Assembly: GCA_021780415.1 (NCBI GenBank)
Contig: JAJXYW010000034.1
Location: forward strand, 1-22,269
Direction: 5' to 3'
Source of the DNA: Acidobacteriota bacterium
GTDB lineage: Bacteria; Acidobacteriota; Terriglobia; Terriglobales; Acidobacteriaceae
DNA length: 22,269 nt
The notes beneath the pieces were generated by a model, which was given only the letters and a program-made list of their open reading frames with translations, ran no database searches and was not told the origin of the DNA. Below, one piece after another: positions 6,867 to 14,873 of this stretch; position 1 is the stretch's first letter, and each line of letters begins with the position of its first letter. The translations under genes were made by a program, and so were the position numbers.

Positions 6867-7882
6867 TGGAAGTGCTCCCAGCCGCGGGGCTGGAGTTCGA
6901 AGTGCTCGTCTCCGTTCAGAATGGTCATGAGGGGTTTGTTCTTTTGCGGTTTGACGATGCGGCCAATGCAGGTGATGGGAGTGCTGGCGATGGAGCGAGG
7001 GATTTTGGTGGACGGAGCGGCGGTGAAGAGGAGTTCGTAGTCTTCGCCACCGTGCAGGAGAGCTGTGATCTGGGCGCGGTCGTCGAGTGCTGCGGCGAGG
7101 GGGTGGAGTGGAAGCTGGGTGAGGTTGAGTTCGGCGGCCACGTGCGATTCGGTGCAGAGGTGCGCCAGGTCGGTGGAGAGACCATCGCTGACGTCGATGC
7201 AGGCGGTGGCGAGGCGGCGGCGGAGGAGGGCCGCACCGACGGCGATACGCGGCTGGGGAAAGAGGTGGGGATGGTCGTCGGCTGCGGTGGCGCGGCGAAA
7301 TTTGCGGGGAGAGGCAGCGAGGGCGGCCAGCTCGGCTGCGGCTCCGCCAAGTGAACCGGTGCAGTAGAGGAGGTCGCCGGGGCGCGCTGTGGAGCGGCGG
7401 AGTGCGCGGCCAGCGGGCGCGGAGCCGAGGAGGACGATGTCGGCGAGGATGTTGTCTGAGGGCGATTCGGCGGTGTCGCCGCCGGCGAGCGGGACGTTGT
7501 GGGCGTGGGCGAGGGTGAGGAGGCCATCAAGAAAGCCGTCGAGCCAGTGGGTGTTGCGCGCGGCGGAGATGGGAAGAGCGAGAGAGAGAAAGGCAGCGAG
7601 GGGACGGGCTCCCATGGCGGCGAGGTCGGAGAGGCCGCGTGTGAGGGTGCGGTGACCGATGGAGGCCGGGGTGTGCCATTGGCGGCGAAAATGGCGGCCT
7701 TCGAGGGAGAAGTCGGTGGTGACGAGGAGTTCGTGGCCGGGGGGCGGGGTGAGGATGGCACAGTCGTCGCCGATGCCGAGGCGGAGTGCGCGGGTGGTGG
7801 AAGCGCGGGAACGAATGCGCTCGATGAGGAGAAGCTCACCGGGGGATTTTTGGGAAGGGCGGGATTTGGAGGTGTAAGACAC
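6863..7882 (-). CDS. thiL: thiamine-monophosphate kinase
   Basis: A 339-residue protein matching ThiL in length and order of motifs. ThiL phosphorylates thiamine monophosphate with ATP to make thiamine diphosphate in the cytoplasm. Visible landmarks are LRLGIGDDCAIL (about 34-45), LLVTTDFSLEGRHFRRQW with the metal-binding Asp, the long helix HRTLTRGLSDLAAMGARPLAAFLSLALP, VPLAGGDTAESP, GDLLYCTGSLGGAAAELAAL, ACIDVSDGLSTDLAHL, and LLHGGEDYELLFTA near the C-terminus, all typical of the PurM/ThiL (AIR synthase-like) fold. It is the promoter-proximal gene of the minus-strand group thiL, unknown, MqnC-like, glycosyltransferase; its stop overlaps the next start. I see no TPP riboswitch upstream. Confidence 0.96.
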   Translation of the reverse strand: MSYTSKSRPSQKSPGELLLIERIRSRASTTRALRLGIGDDCAILTPPPGHELLVTTDFSLEGRHFRRQWHTPASIGHRTLTRGLSDLAAMGARPLAAFLSLALPISAARNTHWLDGFLDGLLTLAHAHNVPLAGGDTAESPSDNILADIVLLGSAPAGRALRRSTARPGDLLYCTGSLGGAAAELAALAASPRKFRRATAADDHPHLFPQPRIAVGAALLRRRLATACIDVSDGLSTDLAHLCTESHVAAELNLTQLPLHPLAAALDDRAQITALLHGGEDYELLFTAAPSTKIPRSIASTPITCIGRIVKPQKNKPLMTILNGDEHFELQPRGWEHFQ

Positions 7883-8170
7883 AGATTCCAGAGTACATCT
7901 TGAAGGCGGGGAGATGGCTTGGAGGGGCAGGGCGATGGGAATAGGTTGCTCCGGGCCGCTCAGTCCATTAAGATAGACGAAGGTTCGTTGGTGAGGCTGT
8001 GGAACTCTGTCAGGGTTCGTCCGCCGATGTAGATCAAAAAAAGCTGCAAAAGTGGCTTTAGGTACTGTTTTTTGCCGAAGACTGGCGTATGGTTTTCAGC
8101 GAGAAGAAAAACGCGTGGCGCTGGCACCAGTCGGGTCGTCGCTTATTCAAGTTGGATGCAGGGAGTAGCA

Positions 8171-9166
8171 GTGCGACGTCGTTTTATTGTGTATGTGACG
8201 CAGGGTGAGGATGGCGCGGTGGATCGCGTCGGGATCCCGATGCGGTACGTTTACATGTTTGTGGCGGCTGCGGTGGTGGGGATGTTTTCCATTGCGGGGA
8301 TGGCGGGATCGTACTCGCGGATGCTGGTGAAGGCCGAGTCGATCAACCACATGCGCGATGAGCTGGCGATGACGCGCAAGGACTATGCGGGATTGGAAAA
8401 ACAGGCGCACGAGAAGGATGTGCAGGCGGCCAGCCTGGGGTCGCTGGCGGTGGAGGTTTCGGCCATTTATGGGCTGACTGCGGGTAAGTTGACCCATATT
8501 CATGGGACAAATGGGGCGAAGTCGGTGGCGGTGGAGGCGGCCAAGGCTCCGCTGAAGGATGATGCGGCGAGCTTCACCGACGATAGCTATTACAAGTCGC
8601 TGGATACGTTCTATGCGTTGAAGACTACGGCAAGTGAAGGCCTTACGATGCAGCCGCCGGTGAATCCCAATCTTGGGGTGCGCAGTGCGCTGGGTGATTT
8701 CGCGTCGTTCGATGCGAGCGTGGGGCTGAATGTGCCGGATATGTGGCCGATCATGGGGCCGATTAATAGCGGGTTTGGCGAGCGTGAAGATCCTGTTTTA
8801 GGCAATGGGGACGGGGAGTTTCACAAGGGCGTGGATATTGGGGGAGCGGATGGGACGCCGGTGCATGCGCCAGCGGGGGGACGTGTGATCAAGGCCGGAA
8901 TGGGGTCCGGGTACGGGCGCGAGGTCGAGATCGACCACGGGAACGGGATTGTGACGCTGTATGCGCATCTTTCGGGCTTCAATGTGGTGGATGGGCAGAC
9001 AGTGGTGAAGGGCGAAGTCATTGGCTATGTGGGACATAGCGGGAGCAGGGTGACCGGGCCGAATCTGCACTATGAGGTGCAGGTGCGAGGGATTCCGGTG
9101 AATCCGCACAAGTATCTGCGGACGACCATTGCGCAGTTGGGCGGCGGGGCCGGCGTGGGGCGGTAA
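8171..9166 (+). CDS. membrane-anchored M23 (LytM) peptidase-family protein, GTG start
   Basis: I chose the GTG at 8171 because AGGGAG (8160-8165) lies five bases upstream; an in-frame ATG at 8156 has no such site. The 331-residue product has a short cytoplasmic N-terminus, one membrane helix (about 25-47), a coiled-coil-prone stretch (about 50-90) and a C-terminal LytM domain (about 195-315). The family cleaves peptidoglycan cross-bridges with a Zn ion, or regulates amidases when degenerate. Metal-site residues are His218 and Asp222 (FHKGVDIGG) and His300; the YAHL histidine is His266. The usual HxH is NLH here, with Asn298 replacing the first, catalytic, histidine. It could be an active variant or a non-hydrolytic scaffold. 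The divergent neighbour is thiL. Confidence 0.93.
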   Translation: MRRRFIVYVTQGEDGAVDRVGIPMRYVYMFVAAAVVGMFSIAGMAGSYSRMLVKAESINHMRDELAMTRKDYAGLEKQAHEKDVQAASLGSLAVEVSAIYGLTAGKLTHIHGTNGAKSVAVEAAKAPLKDDAASFTDDSYYKSLDTFYALKTTASEGLTMQPPVNPNLGVRSALGDFASFDASVGLNVPDMWPIMGPINSGFGEREDPVLGNGDGEFHKGVDIGGADGTPVHAPAGGRVIKAGMGSGYGREVEIDHGNGIVTLYAHLSGFNVVDGQTVVKGEVIGYVGHSGSRVTGPNLHYEVQVRGIPVNPHKYLRTTIAQLGGGAGVGR

Positions 9167-9684
9167 CACGCTTATCTGGGTTGTTTTCCAGATTTTCAGT
9201 ACACTCTCAGCGCAATCCTGGGTTGCAATTCAACACTCTCAGCACGGTTCTGGGTTGTGCGGATTTTGTGCGCGGCATTTTCTGGTGGGGTAGGGAAAAC
9301 GAGCAACGGCGAAGCCTGAAAATAGAGGGGGGCTCTCCACGGCCAAACGAGGGGCCGTTTGGCTGCGGCTGGGGTCTACAACCGATTGTCCTCAGGTGTA
9401 GTCGCCGGTCCAAGCAGCAGGTTCCTCGCTGCGCTCGGAATGACAGACAGAGAGGCAAAGGCTACCGAGCAAAGGCAACTGCAAAGGCCAATACGGAGAT
9501 CCTTCGCTTCGCTCTGGATGACGGGGAGAAACAGACAACAGCGACGGCGACGGCAAGGGCAAGAGCAGAAGCAGATTCCTTCGCTGCGCTGCGGAATGAC
9601 AACCAAAAAGGCAAAGGCAAAGGCAAAGGCAAAGGCAAAAGCAAAAGCAAAAGCAAAGGCAAAGGCAAGGGCCAGTGCAGGGGG
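9167..9684. repeat. composite intergenic spacer: tandem 32-mers, hairpin modules, hexamer array
   Basis: No gene is supported in this 518-base spacer between the convergent M23 and sugar-binding-protein genes. It holds two tandem 32-bp units (9201-9232 and 9233-9262, both beginning ACACTCTCAGC), an 8-bp inverted repeat GCCAAACG/CGTTTGGC (9342-9349 and 9356-9363), three copies of the TTCGCT hairpin module (9421-9441, 9499-9519, 9575-9597) and a GGCAAA/AGCAAA hexamer array (about 9609-9676) that ends nine bases from the stop codon of the minus-strand gene. Reading frames through it exist only because the hexamers lack stops. Confidence 0.88.
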
Positions 9685-10680
9685 CTAGTTTGCTCCCGCG
9701 GCTTTGGCGTTGGCGAGGTAGAGGTCTACGTTGACTTTGTCGACCAGGGCGGTGCCGGTGTCGACGAAGACGGGGTAGGGGGCGAAGGCGTCGACGGTGT
9801 AGTTGCTCTTAAATGCTTTGGGTGGGTACTGGTGGACTTCGGCGAGGGCCTTGAGGCCGACGTATCCCATGGTGAAGGGCTTCTGCGAGACGGTGGCCTC
9901 GATCACGCCGCTCTGAATGAGTTGGAGGGTCTCTTTGTCGACGTCCATGGCGATGAGGGTGCGGTCGGTGGCGTGGGCACGCTGGAGGACTTCGGCGACA
10001 GCTTTGGCGGAGGCTGATTCGAGACAGACGAAGGCGTCGATTTTGTCGGGGCCGGTTTTGGCGAGGTAGGACTGGGCGGCGTCGAAGGCGTTGCCGGCGT
10101 CGCCTTTGATGTCGATGACGTCGATGATCTTGATGCCGGGATGGCCGGAGATCTCGTCCTCGTAGCCTTCGAGGCGGTCGGCGAGGTTGGGCTGGCCGGG
10201 ATAGGTGAAGAAGACGACATTGCCTTTGTCGCCTAGCTTCTCGACGAGGCGCTTGCCGCCGAGGCGGCCGGCGGCGATGTTGTTGGTTCCGATGAAGAAG
10301 AGGCGGGAGCTGGTGGGAGCGTCGGAGTCGACGGTGATGACGGGGATGCCGGCGGCGATGGCGGAGTTGATGTCCTGGCGGAAGAGTGCGGCATCGGCAA
10401 CGGAGACGAGGATTCCGGCGGGCTTGCGGGCGACGGCTTCGCGGAAGGCGGCGAGTTCGGCCTGGGGATCGAATTTGTCGGGGCCGTTGAGGACGGTGGT
10501 GACGCCGTACTCGGCGCCTGCGCGATCAAAGCCAGAGTCGACGGTCTGCCAGTAGGGAAGCTTGAGGTTGTTGGCTACGAGGACGTAGCTTTCAGACTTG
10601 GAGTGGGACTGGCAGCCGGTGGTGGCAAGCAAGAAGAAGGCAACGGAGAAGAGGGCAAGCTGTGATTTCACGCTTCGCAT
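9685..10680 (-). CDS. orphan sugar-type ABC transporter substrate-binding lipoprotein (RbsB-like)
   Basis: A 331-residue periplasmic binding protein type 1 (RbsB-like). The N-terminus (MRSVKSQLALFSVAFFLLATTGC) is a lipoprotein signal with the cysteine following ATTG. Two in-frame GTGs at 10692 and 10689 are alternative starts; AAGGA sits better spaced for 10689. The mature part has the expected alternation: YVLVANNLKLPYWQTVDSGF, AGILVSVADAALF, AGIPVITVDSDAPTSS, FFIGTNNIAAGRLGGKRLVE, DAFVCLESASAKAVAEVL and IEATVSQKPFTMGYVGLKAL, consistent with pentose or hexose binding between two lobes. No permease, ATPase or regulator gene adjoins it, so it would use a distant transporter or act in sensing. 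A hexamer-repeat array begins immediately 3' of its stop. Confidence 0.92.
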   Translation of the reverse strand: MRSVKSQLALFSVAFFLLATTGCQSHSKSESYVLVANNLKLPYWQTVDSGFDRAGAEYGVTTVLNGPDKFDPQAELAAFREAVARKPAGILVSVADAALFRQDINSAIAAGIPVITVDSDAPTSSRLFFIGTNNIAAGRLGGKRLVEKLGDKGNVVFFTYPGQPNLADRLEGYEDEISGHPGIKIIDVIDIKGDAGNAFDAAQSYLAKTGPDKIDAFVCLESASAKAVAEVLQRAHATDRTLIAMDVDKETLQLIQSGVIEATVSQKPFTMGYVGLKALAEVHQYPPKAFKSNYTVDAFAPYPVFVDTGTALVDKVNVDLYLANAKAAGAN

Positions 10681-10844
10681 GGGATACACCACCGTCCTTA
10701 AGATAAGTTCATGGGGCCGCGATTCGTTCAGGGCGGTGGATATTTCCAGACAGACCTTTGCGATGCGGTCCGACGCCGAAGTTATACTCCTACCGTTCTT
10801 TGAGATGCAAGCGTGCGGGGACGCGGAGGTAAGGGGTATGGCGA

Positions 10845-11363
10845 TTACCGGGAATCGAGTGCGATATGGTGGGCGGCGGTGGAGAGTTGCTGGAAGAGAG
10901 CGGGGGTGAGGGGGGAGTGGGTGTGCCAGCGGAGGTTGCCGGAGCGGTCGACGAGGAGGATGTAGGCGGCGTCGGCGGCGGAGGGGGAGAAGTAGGCGAA
11001 TTGCTTCCAGGCGGCTTCGTTGGTGGTGATGGGGAGGAAGTGGGGCTTGAGGATGTCGGGGACCTGTTTGCGGATGCCGCGGAGGATGAGGGGGCGGACG
11101 AAGTCGGGGGCGTCCTGGAGGAAGGGCATGTCGTAGTAGGCGATGGAGGAAGAGGTGGCGAGGGTGGCGCGGATGGACTTCTCCCAGGCGGTGGAGGGGT
11201 CGGAGGAGGCGTGGGTGAAGCCGAGGATGAGGATGGTGGCGGGAGCGGTGAGGTCGCGGGGGAGCGTGACGGGGTGGCCGTCGAGTGCGGTGGCGGTGGT
11301 GGCGGGGAGGGTCGCCGCAGAGGCGGGGAGAAAGAGTGCGAGGAGAAGCAGGCAGGTCTTCAT
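10845..11363 (-). CDS. exported thioredoxin-fold-like protein without active-site cysteines
   Basis: A 172-residue protein with a signal peptide (MKTCLLLLALFLPASA) and a single redoxin-like domain. The pattern DGHPVTLPRDLTAPATILILGFTHASS resembles the start of AhpC/TSA, SCO or ATP10-like domains (beta strand, then the position where CxxC would stand). The later SAADAAYILLVDRSGNLRWHTHSPLT matches the redoxin strand-turn-strand ending. The only cysteine, Cys4, is in the signal peptide, so it cannot be a thiol oxidoreductase in the usual sense; an ATP10-like chaperone role is one possibility, not shown by sequence. The 164-base spacer downstream, to the sugar-binding gene, contains that gene's putative promoter but no other feature I can support. 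Confidence 0.78.
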   Translation of the reverse strand: MKTCLLLLALFLPASAATLPATTATALDGHPVTLPRDLTAPATILILGFTHASSDPSTAWEKSIRATLATSSSIAYYDMPFLQDAPDFVRPLILRGIRKQVPDILKPHFLPITTNEAAWKQFAYFSPSAADAAYILLVDRSGNLRWHTHSPLTPALFQQLSTAAHHIALDSR

Positions 11364-11861
11364 GGTTGCTGGTGAGACGTTGAGGAGGAGATTTGGACGC
11401 CGAGGTTTTTAGCGGGATGGATGAGGTGAAGGTTTTGCGGGGGTTGTTGCGTGAGGGTGCGCGTGGGGGGGGTAGCTTTTAGCGAAGGCGAGAGCAAGAG
11501 CAAGAGCAAGAGCAAAGGCAAGAGCAAGAGCAAAGGCAAAGGCAAAGGCAAAGGCAAAGGCAAGAGCAAAGGCAAAGGCAATACGGAGATCCTTCGCTTC
11601 GCTCTGGATGACGGCGAAAAACGGGCAACGGCAACGGCAACAGCAACAGCAAGGGCAAGGGCAAGAGCAAAGGCAAAAGAAGAAGCAGATCCCTGCGGGA
11701 TGACAACCAAAAGGGCAAAGGCAAAGGCAAAGGCAAAGGCAAAGGCAAAGGCAAAGGCAAAGGCAAAGGCGAGGGCAATGGCAACGGGAAGGGCAAAGGC
11801 AGGGGGCTCTCCAATGTGGTTCGCTCCGGTGGAGATGACGGAGTGTGGGGAGAGGGGCTGG
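11364..11861. repeat. intergenic hexamer arrays with hairpin modules
   Basis: No gene is supported in this 498-base spacer. From 11491 to about 11580 it is built of GAGCAA and GGCAAA hexamers; module copies follow at 11589-11609 (ATCC...GGAT) and 11689-11701 (ATCCC-TGC-GGGAT), separated by GGCAAC/AGCAAC units. Then come nine perfect tandem GGCAAA units at 11714-11767. A related unit containing GGTTCGCTCCGGTGGAGATGAC (in part) lies at about 11818-11842. The spacer lies 3' of the PQQ-type dehydrogenase gene and 5' of the thioredoxin-like gene, both on the minus strand. Confidence 0.88.
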
Positions 11862-13292
11862 TTATTTGTGGACGAAGGTGATGTGCCAGATGGAGCGGCT
11901 GCCGTCGTCGGTGACGAAGAGGCTGCCGTCGCTGGCGATGGTAAGGCCGGCGGGACGGCCCCAGACCTGGCCGTCGGAGGTGACGAAGCCGGTGAGGAAG
12001 TCGGCGTATTCGCCGGTGGCGTGGCCGCCGACGATGGGGATGGTGATGACTTCGTAGCCGACGCCGCGGGTGCCAGTCGAACTGCCGTGCTCGGCGGCGA
12101 AGGCGATGCCGTCGTACTGGGGTGGGAAGGCGTTGGGCATTTTGGAGGCGGAGGCCGGGTCGGGGTAGAAGGTCATCTCAAAGGAGGCCATGCGGGGCTG
12201 GAGGAGGACGTCGGGGGCGTGGACTTTGCTGGCGAGATCGACGTGGCTGCAGGCTTCGGCCTGGGCGACGGTGAGGGGTTTGGCGAGGCCGGGGTTGGGG
12301 CCGGTGCCGTTGGCGCAGGGGAGGGAGAGGCGGGTGTCCTGATGGCCGCCGACGGAGTACCAGGGCCAGCCGAAGAAGCTGCCCCAGGGGACGCTGGTGA
12401 TGTAGTCGGGGACGGGCGGATGGGGTGAGTGGTCGAGGGAGGAGGGTAAGCCGAGGAGGGGGCCGGTGGGGCGGTCGAGTGCGGTGGTGGAACACCAGAG
12501 GGAGCCGGAGATGGGGTCGATGGCCTCACCGACACAGTTGTGGAGGCCGGAGGCGTAGACTTGGATGGACTTGCCGTCGGGGGTGACCTGGAGGATGGTG
12601 GCGCGGCGGAACTCGCGGGGATGGGTGTCGGGGTTGTGGAGGCTGGAGCCGGAGCCGACGGAGACGAGGAGATATTTGCCGTCGCGGGTGAAGATGATGT
12701 CGTGGGTCCAGCGGTCGGTGCCCTTGAGTGTGTGGCCGCCGGGGAGCGTGGCGAGGATGGTCTGGGGCGGGGCGGTGGCGTGGAGGTCGCCGGAGTGGTA
12801 GGGGAAGCGGAGGATGGAGGAGGCGGTGGCGACGTAGACCCACTGGGGGTTGGGGCCGGAGGGGTAGAAGGCGATGCCGAAGGGGTGATCGAGGCCGGTG
12901 GCGAAGGGCTGGATGAGGGCGGCTTTGCCGCTGGGCGCGACGCCGCGGAGAAGGACGATCATGCCGGCACCGGTGTCGGAGAGGAAGAGGTCGCCGTTGG
13001 GGGCGGTGAGGATGAAGCGGGGGAGGGTGAAGGTGGCGTCGCCGCCGGCGTAGAGGGTGACGTCAAAGCCGGCGGGGGCGACGGGCCAGGCGGTGAGGGG
13101 GCGCGGGATGAGATGCGTGCCGGTGGTGGGCTGGGGAGGCTGGGGTGCGGCGAGGTCGGCGAGGGTGATCTTGTGGCGCAGGCCGGGATGCTGCTGGGTG
13201 GCGTCGGTGAAGGCGGAGGGGCCGGTGAGGAGGGGCTGCTGGGCAAGGGCCGTCGTGGAGAGGAGAGCGACGGCGAGTAGGGTGGTACGCAT
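11862..13292 (-). CDS. PQQ-dependent sugar dehydrogenase family (L-sorbosone dehydrogenase-like), exported
   Basis: A 476-residue secreted protein. The signal peptide is MRTTLLAVALLSTTALAQQ. The remainder fits the six-bladed propeller of the soluble glucose/sorbosone dehydrogenase family that oxidises sugars with PQQ in the periplasm: FDVTLYAGGDATFTLPRFIL, GDLFLSDTGAGMIVLL, DHPFGIAFYP, RWTHDIIFTRDGKYLLVSVGSGS (in part), VYASGLHNCVGEAIDPISGSLW, VPDYITSVPWGSFFGWPWYSVG, and RPAGLTIASDGSLFVTDDGSRSIW. The usual NERDxLGD stretch after LWCST is replaced by ALDRPTGPLLGLPSS, so PQQ/Ca binding should not be assumed. No cytochrome haem motif is present. The upstream spacer contains repeat modules rather than an evident promoter. 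Confidence 0.87.
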   Translation of the reverse strand: MRTTLLAVALLSTTALAQQPLLTGPSAFTDATQQHPGLRHKITLADLAAPQPPQPTTGTHLIPRPLTAWPVAPAGFDVTLYAGGDATFTLPRFILTAPNGDLFLSDTGAGMIVLLRGVAPSGKAALIQPFATGLDHPFGIAFYPSGPNPQWVYVATASSILRFPYHSGDLHATAPPQTILATLPGGHTLKGTDRWTHDIIFTRDGKYLLVSVGSGSSLHNPDTHPREFRRATILQVTPDGKSIQVYASGLHNCVGEAIDPISGSLWCSTTALDRPTGPLLGLPSSLDHSPHPPVPDYITSVPWGSFFGWPWYSVGGHQDTRLSLPCANGTGPNPGLAKPLTVAQAEACSHVDLASKVHAPDVLLQPRMASFEMTFYPDPASASKMPNAFPPQYDGIAFAAEHGSSTGTRGVGYEVITIPIVGGHATGEYADFLTGFVTSDGQVWGRPAGLTIASDGSLFVTDDGSRSIWHITFVHK

Positions 13293-13324
13293 GGGTTTAG
13301 TGTACCGGGTGGGTGTGAGCGCCG

Positions 13325-13530
13325 CCTGGCGGGCAGGGATTTGGTTCGGCGCTTCGCTCCGGTCGAGATGACGAAGTATGGGGAGGGGAGAAGCAGGTTC
13401 TTCGCTGCGCTCAGAATGACAAGCAGAAAGGCAAAAGCAAGGACAGAAGCAGATCCCTGCGGGATGACAACAAGAAAGGCAAAGGCAAAGGCAACGGCAA
13501 CGGCAAGAGCAAAGGCAACGGCAACGGTCT
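13325..13530. repeat. intergenic hairpin modules and hexamer array
   Basis: The 241-base spacer between two minus-strand genes carries a GCTTCGCTCCGGTCGAGATG-type unit (about 13350-13370), module copies at 13397-13417 (GTTCT...AGAAT) and 13453-13465 (ATCCC-TGC-GGGAT), and GGCAAA/GGCAAC hexamers (about 13477-13527). The hexamers run to within seven bases of the stop codon of the downstream-lying minus-strand gene. No gene is supported here. Confidence 0.85.
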
Positions 13531-13533
13531 GGG

Positions 13534-14592
13534 TTAGGGGTGGGATGGGGAGGGGGTGGTTAGGGGGGAGAGGGCGGGGTTGTGGGCGGTGGTGAGGGCT
13601 TTGAGCTGGTCGAGGCTGGCGGTGGCGTTGAGCTGGGCGCGGCTGTCGTGGGCGGTGAGGGTGATGGAGTCGAGGATGGCGCGGATGGCGTCGGCGGAGG
13701 GAGGCGGGGGCTGCGGGAGAGCGGAGCTGAGGCCGCGCAGGATGCTGAGGATGGTGGTGAGGGTGTCGACGGTGCGCTGGGCGGCGGTGGGGTCGGGTGC
13801 GAACTCGATGACGCGGAGGTGGACGGCGCCGCCGGAGAGGACGCGGGCGGCGGGAGTGTAGCGGAGGCTGGCGACGAGGTCGGTGTCGACGGGGAGGGGT
13901 AGCTGGAGGCCGAGGACGGAGATGAGGCTGGGATCGCCGCTGGCCTGGGTGTAATCGCCGAAGGGAAGGCCGATGTGGCCGATGCCCCAGGCTTCGGAGA
14001 GGATGGGGACGTCGTGGAAGCGGGCGGCGAGGAGGGAGGAGCCGGAGGTGGGGAGGGCGCCGGCACGGAAGCGGTCGAGTATGGAGTGGATCTGCTCGGG
14101 GGTGGGGGTGTTGGATGCGGCGATGACGTCGTAGCCGAGCTGGGCGATGCGGAGATGGCGGCCGTCGATGGGGACGGTGTAGATGGTGCGGCCGATGTAG
14201 GTCTCCTGCGAGGAGGCGATGGAGTGGAGGTAGGCGGCGAGGCGGACGCCGTCGAAGCGGCCAATGAAGACCTCGGAGTAGGCGACGGGACCGTTGGGGC
14301 CGCTGGGGTCGGGCATGCGGTGGAGGGCGAGGGCGACGGAGTCGAGGTCGCGCTCGGGGAGGATGCCGGTGGCGTCGATGAAGTGCTGGAAGTCCGGAGA
14401 GCGCTCGATTGGGGCCTGGTCGAAGCGGGTGACGGAGCGGATGGACTTGAGGTTGAGGTAGACGATGGCGTCGGACTCGGGGAGCAGACGCGCGGCTTCG
14501 GGCGGAGCCTTGGCGCGGAGATAGAACATGACGCCGAGAACGACGAGGAGGAGGACTGCGATGAGCAGCGGGATCAGCGTGCGTTTGCGCAT
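13534..14592 (-). CDS. membrane-anchored protein of unknown function
   Basis: A 352-residue protein. I chose the ATG at 14592 because it places the basic MRKRTL directly before a single strong membrane helix (about residues 6-25); the frame extends further upstream to 14646. The extracytoplasmic part begins PPEAARLLPESDAIVYLNLKS, continues with RDLDSVALALHR and VFIGRFDGVRLAAYL, and ends in a Pro/Ser/Thr-rich tail. This style, an anchored domain that opens by describing 'LPESDAIVYLNL', recurs in unnamed acidobacterial proteins and resembles DUF3352-like sequences; I cannot assign a function. A repeat array lies immediately 3' of the stop codon. Confidence 0.8.
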   Translation of the reverse strand: MRKRTLIPLLIAVLLLVVLGVMFYLRAKAPPEAARLLPESDAIVYLNLKSIRSVTRFDQAPIERSPDFQHFIDATGILPERDLDSVALALHRMPDPSGPNGPVAYSEVFIGRFDGVRLAAYLHSIASSQETYIGRTIYTVPIDGRHLRIAQLGYDVIAASNTPTPEQIHSILDRFRAGALPTSGSSLLAARFHDVPILSEAWGIGHIGLPFGDYTQASGDPSLISVLGLQLPLPVDTDLVASLRYTPAARVLSGGAVHLRVIEFAPDPTAAQRTVDTLTTILSILRGLSSALPQPPPPSADAIRAILDSITLTAHDSRAQLNATASLDQLKALTTAHNPALSPLTTPSPSHP

Positions 14593-14740
14593 GGTGATGG
14601 TGTGGGGGTGGCGGGATGAGATGGCGTAGGTGGCGGGGGAACGCATGCTCGGGGGACGGCCGTGTCCATGCGACCCATGCTACCACTGTGGGTGGGGGCG
14701 GGGTTGGAAGATTCGGAGCCTCGGGGATCTCTGGTGGGTG

Positions 14741-14871
14741 GGCATTCCCTCAGGGGCTAAAGCCCGGCATTCTCTTCGGCCTGTTACGGCGGGGCTGAAG
14801 CGCCGCCCCTTCAAAGCGCCGCCCCTTCTTCAAAGCGCGGCTCATTCAAGGCGCCGCCTTGTGTCGGGATT
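14741..14871. repeat. palindrome-rich GC intergenic repeat
   Basis: The spacer 3' of ric contains GGCATTCCCT and GGCATTCTCT direct repeats (14741, 14767), a palindrome GGGCT-AA-AGCCC (14754-14765), a GGCGG/CCGCC hairpin around 14788-14806, and three imperfect units of the form TTCAAAGCGCCGCCCC / TTCAAAGCGCGGCTC / TTCAAGGCGCCGCC between about 14809 and 14858. It could terminate ric on the minus strand, but no T-run is seen. Confidence 0.65.
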
Positions 14872-14873
14872 TC

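Noticed and set aside
7883..8000. TPP riboswitch upstream of thiL
   Set aside because: No CTGAGA-type THI-box core is seen on the minus strand upstream of the gene.
9181..10017. Long plus-strand frame through the repeat spacer and antisense to the sugar-binding gene
   Set aside because: It is open only because the hexamers lack stops and because it shadows a real GC-rich gene; the product is Lys/Gly repeats followed by Gly/Asp/Val-rich shadow sequence.
11491..11800. CRISPR-like array
   Set aside because: The units are 6 bp, contiguous and without unique spacers; no cas genes are nearby.
11451..12428. 325-codon plus-strand frame with a Lys/Ala/Gly-repeat start
   Set aside because: Same cause: stop-free hexamers joined to the antisense of the sugar dehydrogenase gene.
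12959..14686. 575-codon minus-strand frame rich in Pro, Arg and His
   Set aside because: A shadow frame of two real genes joined across a repeat spacer; composition is typical of a shifted frame in high-GC DNA.
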